Shown here: positions 42,223 to 50,504 of the stretch, in pieces
Layout: every line of letters starts with the position of its first letter
Position numbering within the stretch: the first letter of the stretch is position 1
Assembly: GCA_035502095.1 (NCBI GenBank)
Contig: DATJUX010000036.1
Location: 62,001-126,000, forward strand
Direction of reading: 5' to 3'
DNA length: 64,000 nt
Origin: JAKANT01 sp035502095
GTDB lineage: Bacteria > Pseudomonadota > Gammaproteobacteria > Burkholderiales > Burkholderiaceae_F
The notes under the pieces: model-generated
Seen by the model: the letters and a program-made list of their open reading frames with translations, nothing else
Databases searched by the model: none
Told to the model about the DNA's origin: nothing
Position numbers and translations under genes: made by a program

Positions 42223-43359
42223 CTAGCCTCGGAAGATGTCGAAGGGCTCGATCCGCAGCACCTTGCGCACGCCGATGTAGCTCGAGATTGCGGCGATGAC
42301 CACGACCATCGCGAGCGCGATCGCCAGGATGGCAAGGTTCACCGTCGCCGCGTAGTCGGGTACGCGCAGCCTCGTCACGGTGAGCACCGCGACACACAGG
42401 CCCAAGCCCAGCCCGTAGCCGGTGAGCGCGGTGAAGGTCGCCTGGAACAGGATCATGGCGACCAGTTCGCGGCTCTTCGCGCCGATCGCCTTGAGCGCGC
42501 CGAATTTCTCCAGGTTCTCGAGGATGAACGTGTAGAACGTCTGGCCCGAGATCGACAGGCCGACGATGAAGCTGATCACGGTCATCAGCAGGATGTTGAT
42601 GCCGAGTCCCGTCTGGTAGGTGTAGAAGCGCACGATCTTGGCGATGAATTCGTCCTCGGTGAGCGCCACGTAGCCCAGCTGCGCCACTTCGCTCTTGATA
42701 TGCGCCACATCCGCCGCGCTCTTCGGTTCGACCAGCACGTAGGCCGCGGTAAACCGTGTCGTCGGCAGGTACTGGATCGCGCGGTTGTAGGTCGTATAGA
42801 GCGTCGGCACGCCGAACAGGCCGCTGACGGACACCTGGGCGATGCCGACCACCACCGCGCGGTTGTCGTTGATTTCGAACTCGGTGCCGATGGTCGGATT
42901 GTTCAGCTTCGAGAACTCCGCATCCTTCACCACGATGAAGCCGCTCTCGGCGTAGATGTCCTCGATCCGCCCCTCGAGAAGCTGTGGCCGGCCGAACAGG
43001 CTGCTGTCGTCGAGGCCGAGAATCGAAACCGCCTGGTACGCACCGCTGGCGAGCTTGACGAGCGCGCCGCCCGAAAAGAGCGGTACCGCGTAACGCACAC
43101 CGTCGATGCTGCGCACGACGTCGAGAATGTAGTCGGGCATCGGGATGGAGTTGGCGGCCGTGTTGACCGCAGGATCCATGACCCACATCTTGGAGCCCAC
43201 GTTGATGACCGTCGACGACGAGCGGTTCAGCACGCCGGCGAACATCGACGTCATCTGCACCATCAGGAACACGGCGAACGTGATGCCGATCAACAGCGCG
43301 GCGAACTTGGCGCGGTCGTTCACCAGCAACTTGAAGGCAAGGAGAATCTGTCCGTACAT
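42223..43359 (-). CDS. FtsX/DevC-type ABC permease
   Basis: This 378-residue permease has an N-terminal transmembrane helix, a large periplasmic domain, and three C-terminal helices (ILLMTVISFIVGLSISGQTF onward), the MacB/DevC layout. Together with the ATPase and HlyD adaptor it resembles the DevBCA and YknXYZ exporters. The ATG has no strong ribosome site; a TTG 13 codons upstream in frame is possible. The substrate is unknown: glycolipid, peptide or lipid export are options. Confidence 0.9.
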   Translation of the reverse strand: MYGQILLAFKLLVNDRAKFAALLIGITFAVFLMVQMTSMFAGVLNRSSSTVINVGSKMWVMDPAVNTAANSIPMPDYILDVVRSIDGVRYAVPLFSGGALVKLASGAYQAVSILGLDDSSLFGRPQLLEGRIEDIYAESGFIVVKDAEFSKLNNPTIGTEFEINDNRAVVVGIAQVSVSGLFGVPTLYTTYNRAIQYLPTTRFTAAYVLVEPKSAADVAHIKSEVAQLGYVALTEDEFIAKIVRFYTYQTGLGINILLMTVISFIVGLSISGQTFYTFILENLEKFGALKAIGAKSRELVAMILFQATFTALTGYGLGLGLCVAVLTVTRLRVPDYAATVNLAILAIALAMVVVIAAISSYIGVRKVLRIEPFDIFRG

Positions 43360-43443
43360 CGCCGCCGCCGTGTCAGAACCTCTGAGGGGAATCCGCAACC
43401 CGGTTCGATGCCGCGTTGCCGGACCCGACGTATCGGCCCAGCC

Positions 43444-43938
43444 TTACTGCGGCGGAGGCGGTGGCGCCGGGTAGTAGCCGGGGTGGGGATAGTTCGAAAC
43501 CACGTTGCCCTTGGCGTACATGCACTGCTGGTACGCGATGTCGTAGCGGCGCTGCGCGCTGGCGGCGGTGTATCCGCTGGCGTTCGTGCCGGCCCCGGCA
43601 CCGACCACGGTCCCGACTGCCGCCCCGGCACCGGCTCCGCGGTCGCCGCCGATCAGGGCGCCTGCGACCGCCCCGACCGCCGCGCCGGTGAGCGTCGATT
43701 TCAGGAACGCCTCTGCCGCCGCCTCATGACCGGGCTGGCCGATCGAATGCGCGGCCCATCCGCGGCATAGCTCGTCCTCCTGCATGAAGACCTCGAACGG
43801 CTTGTTCGGCGCCGGCATCACGGCCACCGTCGGGCCGGTCGGCATCTCTACGCAGCCCGCGAGCCAGAGCAACCCCACGCCGACCGCCAGCGCCGTGCGC
43901 CGCGGCGCGCGCCGCTCGATCAGGGCGAGCATGGACAT
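43444..43938 (-). CDS. Glycine-zipper lipoprotein
   Basis: This 164-residue protein has a lipobox LLWLAGCVEM (near 29) and a central glycine-zipper segment (GAAVGAVAGALIGGDRGAGA and AAVGTVVGAGAG). The end is proline-rich (PHPGYYPAPPPPPQ). Such proteins insert in the outer membrane or periplasm and their role is unclear. The ATG has GGAGG six bases upstream. It lies upstream of the exporter operon in the same direction. Confidence 0.88.
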   Translation of the reverse strand: MSMLALIERRAPRRTALAVGVGLLWLAGCVEMPTGPTVAVMPAPNKPFEVFMQEDELCRGWAAHSIGQPGHEAAAEAFLKSTLTGAAVGAVAGALIGGDRGAGAGAAVGTVVGAGAGTNASGYTAASAQRRYDIAYQQCMYAKGNVVSNYPHPGYYPAPPPPPQ

Positions 43939-44338
43939 CGCGGGCCTCCACTTTCCCGGTCGTGTTTTCCTTGGCGGCGCCATTCGATGGACTGTTCGAC
44001 GGCGCGGTGGATCGAGTATCGATCGCGTGGCGTTGACCAGCTTGACCGACATCAACAAGGGAGCAGCGCGGACACGATTGGAAACACGCTCCATGCGCTT
44101 CTTGTCTGCATGCGCTGGACGTGGGTGCCACGGGTGCACGGTGCGCGCAACGGCGAGTCCCGTGCCTTTGCCGCCGGGTCCCGACAGCTTTCTCGGCGCG
44201 TTCGCGCGCGAAGGCGGGATCGGTGGCCTCGCCGCTGCGGCCACGTTCGGTGTCGGTCGCCTGTTGGGAGTCGCGGTGTCGCGAGCAGCCCGGTGCGGCG
44301 CGAATCGACGTGCCCATGCGGCGACTCGCCGTTGCGAG
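43939..44338. other. Stretch without a recognised gene
   Basis: About 400 bases between the glycine-zipper gene and the VIT-type transporter gene. Open frames exist on both strands but none shows a known pattern or a ribosome site. Promoter elements for the leftward glycine-zipper gene are expected here. Confidence 0.45.
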
Positions 44339-44854
44339 TCACACAAGCAGCTTCGCGATGCCGCGGCTGACCGCCAGCACGGCCGAGGCGGCGAGGACGT
44401 GCTTGGCGATCTCGGAGACGACGCTCACTCCTCGTTCGCGTGCCAGAAGCGCCGTCAACAACCCGAGCAAGGTCATTCCCCAGGCGAGGCACGCGGCTAC
44501 GGCGACCGACGGCGGCAGCGCGTACACGGCGACCACGAACGTCAAGCCGCCCACAAGGCGCGTAGCGAAGTTGGACAGCGTGCCAATCAACGCCTCGCGC
44601 GGCTCGAGTCGTTCCGACTCCTGGTAGATGTGGATGCTCAACGAATCAGTCAAATTGTCCGCGAGCGCCGTTATCAGGAGCGCGGCGATCACGGTCACCT
44701 TGGTGGAGCCGGTCGCGTTCAGACCAACGACCAGTGCCATGCTCGTTACGATCGCCGCGGTGCTTCCGTAGCTGATGCGGCTCAGATGAGTCAGGCGTCG
44801 ACGGAGCATGCTCGCTGGTTCGATGTATCCGCGCCAAGCGCGGGTCGTTCGCAC
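44339..44854 (-). CDS. VIT/Ccc1-type transporter, short form
   Basis: This protein of up to 171 residues resembles VIT1/CCC1 iron-manganese transporters in ISYGSTAAIVTSMALVVG and ALADNLTDSLSIHIYQESE, followed by two to three further membrane segments. Members with this length occur in bacteria. The first ATG gives 171 residues; an ATG 15 codons later gives a more typical start. The substrate is inferred only from family. Confidence 0.75.
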   Translation of the reverse strand: MRTTRAWRGYIEPASMLRRRLTHLSRISYGSTAAIVTSMALVVGLNATGSTKVTVIAALLITALADNLTDSLSIHIYQESERLEPREALIGTLSNFATRLVGGLTFVVAVYALPPSVAVAACLAWGMTLLGLLTALLARERGVSVVSEIAKHVLAASAVLAVSRGIAKLLV

Positions 44855-44896
44855 ATCGGCTCGGAACGGAGCCGTCGAATGCCTTCTCGGCAGAGA

Positions 44897-45320
44897 TCAG
44901 GCGCGGTCGAAGCGATCGAGGTCCATCACCTTGGTCCACGCGGCCGCGAAATCCTGCACGAACTTCTCCGTCGAGTCGGCGCACCGCCGACGAGAACCGT
45001 CATCTCGGGCGCCGTCAGCGTGAGCAGCTGTGCTCGATCCACTACAGCTCCTCGGCACACAAGCGCTGCGTGCCGCGCAGATAATTACGGAACCCATCGG
45101 CGACCGGTTCGAGCGGCGCAAAGGAGGCAGCATCGGTTTGCTCTTGCGACGCATCCATGCGTCCCGGAGCAAAGGGAACCTTCACCTCGCGTCCGGCAAC
45201 CTTCGCCGCCTTCTCGACCGCCGCACAGCCGCCGAGAACGATCAGGTCGGCAAGCGCTACCGTCTTCCGCTGTCTGCCGCCCGCGCGTGCTGAAAGTACG
45301 CTTGTGACCGGCGTGCGCAT
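44897..45320 (-). pseudogene. katG: Catalase-peroxidase (katG) C-terminal remnant
   Basis: Leftward patches match the KatG C-terminal domain: ALADLIVLGGCAAVEKAAKV, VPFAPGRMDASQEQTDAASF and EPVADGFRNYL in one frame, then LLTLTAPEMTVLV in another, then EKFVQDFAAAWTKVMDLDRF at the end. At least one frameshift and a deletion of roughly 60 residues separate them, and the N-terminal two thirds are absent. It is not functional. Confidence 0.88.
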
Positions 45321-45568
45321 TGATCGGCATCAAGCCTGCCGCCGCCGGACTTCTTGTCTCGGTGGTCCACGCGGTGACTCGGTCGTACAAGTCGAACGCT
45401 CGATGCCTTGCACCGCCCATTCAACCGCTCGATGGACGAGCCGGTTGCATGAAGCCCTGCTGCGAGTAGATTGAGGCCTCCCCTGGCCGGTGACTGTGGA
45501 AGGGCGAGGCCACGAAGGTGACCCGGGTTGCCGGCAAATCGCGATTTGATCACCGCAAGGAGAACGCC

Positions 45569-46738
45569 ATGTCACTGAAGCAGAGTGTCGATGCGTTGCT
45601 ACGCCGGGCGACGGACGCCGGCGACGTACCGGGCGTCGTGGCGCTGGCCACGAGCCGCGATGCAACGATCTACGAAGGTGCCTTTGGCAAGCGAGTGCTC
45701 GGCCAGGAGGCGCCGATGACGCGGGATACGGTCGTCTGGATCGCGTCGATGACCAAGGCACTGACCAGCACCGCCGCGATGCAGCTCGTCGAGCGCGGGA
45801 AGCTCGACCTCGACAGTCCGGCAAGTCGCTGGGTGGCCGAGATCGGCACGGCACAAGTGCTCGACGGCTTTGACGCGTCGGGTCGGCCTCTTGCCCGTCC
45901 GCCGAAGCGCGCGATCACGTTGCGCCATCTGCTCACTCACACCGCCGGATTCAGCTACGAGTTCTGGAGCCCGGCGATCCAGCAATACCAGAAGGCGAAG
46001 GACGTTCCCGGCATCACGACGTGCCAGAACGCCGCGCTGCGCACGCCGTTGCTGTTCGACCCCGGCGACCGCTGGGAATACGGCATCAACATCGACTGGG
46101 TCGGCAAGGCGGTCGAAGCGGTCAGCGGCAAGAGGCTCGGGCGGGTGCTCGAGGAAAATGTTCTGGCGCCCCTGGGGATGAACGACACGGCGTTCAGGAT
46201 CACGCCTTCGATGCGTGCGCGCCTCGCCAAGATCCATCAACGCGGCGACGACGGCAAGCTCACTGCGCTCGACCTCGAAATTCCGCAGGACCCCGAGTTT
46301 GAAATGGGTGGCGGCGGGCTGTACGGAACCGCGGGCGACTATGCGCAGTTCCTGCGCATGATCCTGAACCGCGGCCGCGCCAACGGCAGACAAGTGCTGC
46401 AGCCCGAGACCGTCGACATGATGACGCGCAACCAGATCGGCCCGATCCGGGTGACGATGTTGAAAACCGCGATCCCGGGGCTGTCGAACGATGCGGAGTT
46501 CTTCCCCGGTGTGGAGAAGCACTACACGTTCGGGTTCCAGATCAATGCGGAGCGCGCACCGACCGGGCAATCGGCAAACAGCCTGATGTGGGCCGGCCTG
46601 GCCAACTCGTTCTTCTGGATCGACCCCACGCAGAACCTCGGCGGCGTATACCTGACCCAGGTCCTGCCGTTCGTCGACGTGAAGTCCGCGCCGCTATTTC
46701 TGGAGTTCCAGCGCGCGGTCTACCAGTCGCTCGGCTGA
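45569..46738 (+). CDS. Serine hydrolase of the beta-lactamase class C/EstB family
   Basis: This 389-residue protein has the SxxK nucleophile motif in WIASMTKALTS (near 64) and a YxN-like WEYGINIDW (near 171). It is of the EstB/penicillin-binding-like esterase family and has no signal peptide, so cytoplasmic esterase activity is more likely than antibiotic hydrolysis. AAGGAG lies six bases before the ATG. It stands between two decayed genes and looks intact. Confidence 0.9.
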   Translation: MSLKQSVDALLRRATDAGDVPGVVALATSRDATIYEGAFGKRVLGQEAPMTRDTVVWIASMTKALTSTAAMQLVERGKLDLDSPASRWVAEIGTAQVLDGFDASGRPLARPPKRAITLRHLLTHTAGFSYEFWSPAIQQYQKAKDVPGITTCQNAALRTPLLFDPGDRWEYGINIDWVGKAVEAVSGKRLGRVLEENVLAPLGMNDTAFRITPSMRARLAKIHQRGDDGKLTALDLEIPQDPEFEMGGGGLYGTAGDYAQFLRMILNRGRANGRQVLQPETVDMMTRNQIGPIRVTMLKTAIPGLSNDAEFFPGVEKHYTFGFQINAERAPTGQSANSLMWAGLANSFFWIDPTQNLGGVYLTQVLPFVDVKSAPLFLEFQRAVYQSLG

Positions 46739-46799
46739 CAGCCGGTACTTCGCGCCGGCCGGTTGCCGCGCGACCGGGTTCCGGACGCTTGCGTGACGT

Positions 46800-46996
46800 G
46801 CGCCCGCCGCACGTATCAGCCCACGTGCGGCCGTTGGCGAGTCGACCGTCCGGCTGCACGTCGAACACGCGGATGTGCATCCGCTCGGTGTCGTTGACGA
46901 ACAGGCGTCGCTCATCGGCCGAAAAGCACAGGCCGTTCGGCTGGCCGAAATCGTCGGCGAGCAGCGTAGGGTTGCGGCCCTCGCCGCCGAGATTCG
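46800..46996 (-). pseudogene. SMP-30/gluconolactonase fragment
   Basis: About 60 codons read NLGGEGRNPTLLADDFGQPN, GLCFSADERRLFVNDTERMH and IRVFDVQPDGRLANGRTW, which is the conserved central blade of SMP-30/gluconolactonase proteins. Both ends are missing. On its upstream side it is joined in nearly the same frame to a TonB-receptor fragment. Confidence 0.8.
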
Positions 46997-47010
46997 CCGT
47001 CGGTGCGACT

Positions 47011-47075
47011 CCGAAGCTGCGGGGCTCGACCGGTGCAAGTGGATGTCGTTCGCGCCGGTGCAGGGCCCGATCGCG
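47011..47075 (-). pseudogene. Fragment of a TonB-dependent receptor 3' end
   Basis: About 65 bases closely resemble positions around 50530-50596, the end of the TonB receptor gene. The translation reads TGANDIHLH then PVEPRSF in a shifted frame, compared with GTNDIHFHPVEPRSFRVTL in the intact receptor. One base insertion or deletion breaks the frame. It runs directly into the gluconolactonase fragment. Confidence 0.75.
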
Positions 47076-47175
47076 CCAATTCGGACGCGTGCTTCAGCCG
47101 GAGCAGAGGTCTTCTCCGCTCGTCCGGCGCTTCTTTATCCTTGCAGCCTTGAGAGAAACCGGATTGGACTTTCTC

Positions 47176-48660
47176 GTGAACGCATCCTCCCGCGCGGCGC
47201 AACTGGGAGCGCTGCTTTGCCTGCTGACGGCACCGTGCAATCCCCTGGCGCAGGACATGGCGCCGCCCTGGTCCGAGCGCGTCATCCGGGAGCACGTTAA
47301 TTTCGATGCGACAGCGGCGGCGGGACCCGCCGCGATCGCCGACCTTGTCCAGCGTGGCGGCGTGTTGTTTCAGGCCAAGTTCACGAAGCTCGACGGAGCA
47401 GGCCGCCCCATGGCCACGCAGGCCATCGTGCCGACGCGGCGCAAGCGTCCCTCCCCGGCCGCGTTCCAGCGCACTGGCGGCCCGGACGCGAACTCGTGCG
47501 CCGGTTGCCACAACGACCCGATTCCGGGCGGGGCTGGAGACATCGTCGCCAACGTTTTCGTCTCGGAGGGCTTCGAGAGCGCCGATTTCGACAGTCTTGA
47601 TCCGCAGTTCTCCAACGAGCGCGGCACCACGGCGCTGATGGGCGACGGTCTGGTCGAACTGCTGGCGCGGGAAATGACCACGGACTTGCAGGCGATCCGG
47701 CGCGAGACGCTGCGTCGTGCACGATCGAGCAACAGCGAGGTCGAGGCCACACTGACGAGCAAGGGGGTCTCGTTCGGGACGATCCGCGCACATGCGGATG
47801 GGACCATCGAGCTGGACCGCATCGAGGGCATAGACACCGATCTCGTGCTGCGCCCTTTCTCGCAGAAAGGCGTATTCACGTCGCTGCGGCAGTTCACGAT
47901 CAACGCGCTGAACCAGCATCACGGCATGCAGGCCAGCGAGCGCTTCGGCGTGCGCTGGACCGGAACGGCCGATTTCGACGGCGACGGCATCGGCGACGAG
48001 ATCTCGCTCGGTGATGTCTCTGCGATCGTCGCCTGGCAGGCGACGCTCGCGCCGCCGGTTCGCATGAGCGCGCCGACCCCCGCATGGGCGGCGGCGGCCG
48101 CGCACGGCGAAGCGGCGTTCGCAAAGTTCGGCTGCGCGGGGTGCCACCGGCCTGCTCTGCCGCTGCACAGCCTCGTTTTCGACGATCCCGGGCCGAACGA
48201 CATGGCGGGCACCTTGCGCGCCGGGGAGGTTGCGAAGCCGATCGTCATCGATCTGGGCCGCTACGAGTGGGCGGCGAAGCTGCCGCGGGATGCGAAGGGC
48301 CAGGTCCTCGTGCCGCTGTTTTCGGACCTGAAGCGCCACGTGATCGCGGACGACACGGTGGAGCGGCTCGGCAACGAACTGCTTGCGCAGCGGTTCGTCG
48401 AGCGCAATACCTTCAGGACGGCGCTTCTTTGGGGTGTCGGGTCGACCGCGCCGTATGGACACCGCGGCGATATCACGACGCTCGACGAAGTCATACGTGC
48501 GCACGGCGGCGAGGGCAAGGCCGCGCGCGACGCCTACGAGAATGCGGATGAGTCCGAGCGATCCGCAATCGTTGCATTCCTCAAGACACTCGTCATCCCC
48601 ACCACGCCCGACCTGCACCACGAACTACCGCCGGCGCGGCGCGTCAAGGCCGGAACATGA
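47176..48660 (+). CDS. DUF1111 dihaem thiol-oxidoreductase-like cytochrome
   Basis: This protein of about 494 residues has an N-terminal signal (LGALLCLLTAPCNPLAQ) and two CxxCH haem sites: NSCAGCHND (near 108) and FGCAGCHRPA (near 320). The overall pattern fits the DUF1111 dihaem family, which is often linked to iron or redox metabolism. The start is taken as GTG; a TTG four codons earlier is an alternative and neither has a strong ribosome site. Its stop overlaps the next gene (ATGA), so the two are one unit. Confidence 0.82.
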   Translation: MNASSRAAQLGALLCLLTAPCNPLAQDMAPPWSERVIREHVNFDATAAAGPAAIADLVQRGGVLFQAKFTKLDGAGRPMATQAIVPTRRKRPSPAAFQRTGGPDANSCAGCHNDPIPGGAGDIVANVFVSEGFESADFDSLDPQFSNERGTTALMGDGLVELLAREMTTDLQAIRRETLRRARSSNSEVEATLTSKGVSFGTIRAHADGTIELDRIEGIDTDLVLRPFSQKGVFTSLRQFTINALNQHHGMQASERFGVRWTGTADFDGDGIGDEISLGDVSAIVAWQATLAPPVRMSAPTPAWAAAAAHGEAAFAKFGCAGCHRPALPLHSLVFDDPGPNDMAGTLRAGEVAKPIVIDLGRYEWAAKLPRDAKGQVLVPLFSDLKRHVIADDTVERLGNELLAQRFVERNTFRTALLWGVGSTAPYGHRGDITTLDEVIRAHGGEGKAARDAYENADESERSAIVAFLKTLVIPTTPDLHHELPPARRVKAGT

Positions 48661-50351
48661 GCTCCAGGTCGTCGCTCCCCTTGCGTTGGGCGCTGGCACT
48701 CGCCTGCGCGGGACTCGCGGCACTTCCCGGGGCTGCGTTCGTCTCGGCGCGCGCGGCCGACACCCACGACGCGGCCCCGACGATGGACATTCCCGTGTTC
48801 CGTGAGCAGGCCGCTGCGGCCGGCATCGATCACCGGTATACGGGCCCGTGGGAGTTTTTCGTCGGTGGTGGCGTGGCCGCCTTCGACTGCAACGGCGACG
48901 GCAAGCCCGACCTCGTCTTCGCAGGCGGCAAAGGCACGATGCAACTGTTCGTCAACGAGAGCCCGGTCGGCGGTCCGCTGAAGTTCAAGCGGCGGCCGTT
49001 CACCATCGACCCGCGCTGGCTGACGCAGGTCACCGGCGTGTATCCGATCGACATCGACGGCGACGGCATCACCGACCTGGTCGTACTGCGCGTCGGCGGG
49101 AATGTGCTGCTCAAAGGCGGGCCGAACTGCACGTTCGAGGTCGCCAACAAGCTCTGGAACTTCGACGGGGGCCACGCCTGGACGACCGCATTTGCCGCGA
49201 CGTGGGAGAAAGGCAAGCAGTTCCCGACGCTCGCGTTCGGCAACTACGTCGACCGATCGGCGCCGGGAAGTCCGTGGGGCACCTGCCAGGACAACGAGCT
49301 CTTTCGCTCGAATGACGGAGCCGTGCCGGACTACTCGCAACGAAACGTCCTGGCGCCGGGCTACTGTGCGTTATCGATGCTGTTCACCGACTGGAACCGC
49401 TCGGGCGAGCCGGCGCTGCGGATTGCGAACGATCGCCAGTACTACCGCGGAGGCGAGGAGCAGCTCTGGCGCGTCGAACCCGGAAAGCCGCCGCGGCTGT
49501 ATACGGCTGCCGATGGTTGGCGCCCCCTGCACCTCTGGGGCATGGGCCTGGCGCAGGCCGACCTCGACGGAAGCGGGCGACCCGGCTACGCGGTCACGTC
49601 GATGGGCGATACGAAACTGCAAGTGCTGGACGGCGACGCCGACGAGGGACGGCCGACCTACCGCGACATCGCCCTGGATCGCGGCGCGACCGCGCATCGG
49701 CCTTACGCGGGCGGCGACTTGAAGCCATCGACCGGGTGGAATCCGGCGTTCGAGGACGTCAACAACGACGGGCTGATCGACCTGTTCATCACCAAGGGCA
49801 ACGTCGAGGCCATGCCTGACTTCGCCGCCTACGATCCGAACAACCTGCTGCTCGGCGGCTGGGACGGGCGCTTCCACGAAGCGGGCCGTGAAGCGGGCCT
49901 CGTGGCCGGACCGCTCAAGGGGCGTGGTGCCGCCGTGGTCGATCTCGACCTCGACGGAAATCTCGACCTCGTGGTCGTCAATCGCGATGGGCCGGTCGAG
50001 ATCTACCGCAACCAGGGTGCACGCCGCGCCGACGGCGGAGTGCGCCCGATGGGCAACTGGCTGCAGGTGCGGTTGATCGATCCGTCCAGTCGCAATCGAA
50101 CGGCGATCGGCTCGCGCGTCACCGTGAAGATCGGCACGCGAACCCTGACACGAGACCTGCTCGTCGGCGGCGGCCATGCATCGGGCAAATGGGGTTGGAC
50201 TCATTTTGGCCTCGGAACGGCCGAACGCGCCGAAGTCCGCGTGCAATGGCCGGACGGCGAGTGGAGCCATCCGTATCGGGTGTTCGCCGACCAGTTCGTC
50301 GTCATCGAGCGCGGGAAGCCGAGCGCCGGCTACTGGTACCCCGCCGACTGA
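48657..50351 (+). CDS. CRTAC1-like FG-GAP/ASPIC-UnbV exported protein
   Basis: This 564-residue exported protein has a signal sequence (WALALACAGLAALPGAAFVSARA) and FG-GAP/VCBS calcium-loop repeats: DCNGDGKPDLVFAGG, DIDGDGITDLVVL, DVNNDGLIDLFITKG and DLDLDGNLDLVVVN. The C-terminal part (RTAIGSRVTVKIGTRTLTRD, HFGLGTAERAEVRVQWPDGE) is an ASPIC/UnbV domain. It probably forms a beta-propeller that binds ligands outside the cytoplasm. It is translationally coupled with the DUF1111 cytochrome. Confidence 0.9.
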   Translation: MSSRSSLPLRWALALACAGLAALPGAAFVSARAADTHDAAPTMDIPVFREQAAAAGIDHRYTGPWEFFVGGGVAAFDCNGDGKPDLVFAGGKGTMQLFVNESPVGGPLKFKRRPFTIDPRWLTQVTGVYPIDIDGDGITDLVVLRVGGNVLLKGGPNCTFEVANKLWNFDGGHAWTTAFAATWEKGKQFPTLAFGNYVDRSAPGSPWGTCQDNELFRSNDGAVPDYSQRNVLAPGYCALSMLFTDWNRSGEPALRIANDRQYYRGGEEQLWRVEPGKPPRLYTAADGWRPLHLWGMGLAQADLDGSGRPGYAVTSMGDTKLQVLDGDADEGRPTYRDIALDRGATAHRPYAGGDLKPSTGWNPAFEDVNNDGLIDLFITKGNVEAMPDFAAYDPNNLLLGGWDGRFHEAGREAGLVAGPLKGRGAAVVDLDLDGNLDLVVVNRDGPVEIYRNQGARRADGGVRPMGNWLQVRLIDPSSRNRTAIGSRVTVKIGTRTLTRDLLVGGGHASGKWGWTHFGLGTAERAEVRVQWPDGEWSHPYRVFADQFVVIERGKPSAGYWYPAD

Positions 50352-50504
50352 GGCACGGGCACGAGAGGTTCCGACTCGAGCGGACACGTAGCTACGCCGG
50401 GGAGAAGGCGAAACTTGAGACCCGGCGCAGCTTCGCTCGCACGGTTCGCCGCGAATTGAAAAATCGAACCTGACCCCGTTTTTGATCTGCGCCACGGTGG
50501 GCAC

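Noticed and set aside
43444..43530. Proline-rich end of the glycine-zipper protein as a repeat element
   Set aside because: It is simply a short run of proline codons within a gene, not a DNA repeat array.
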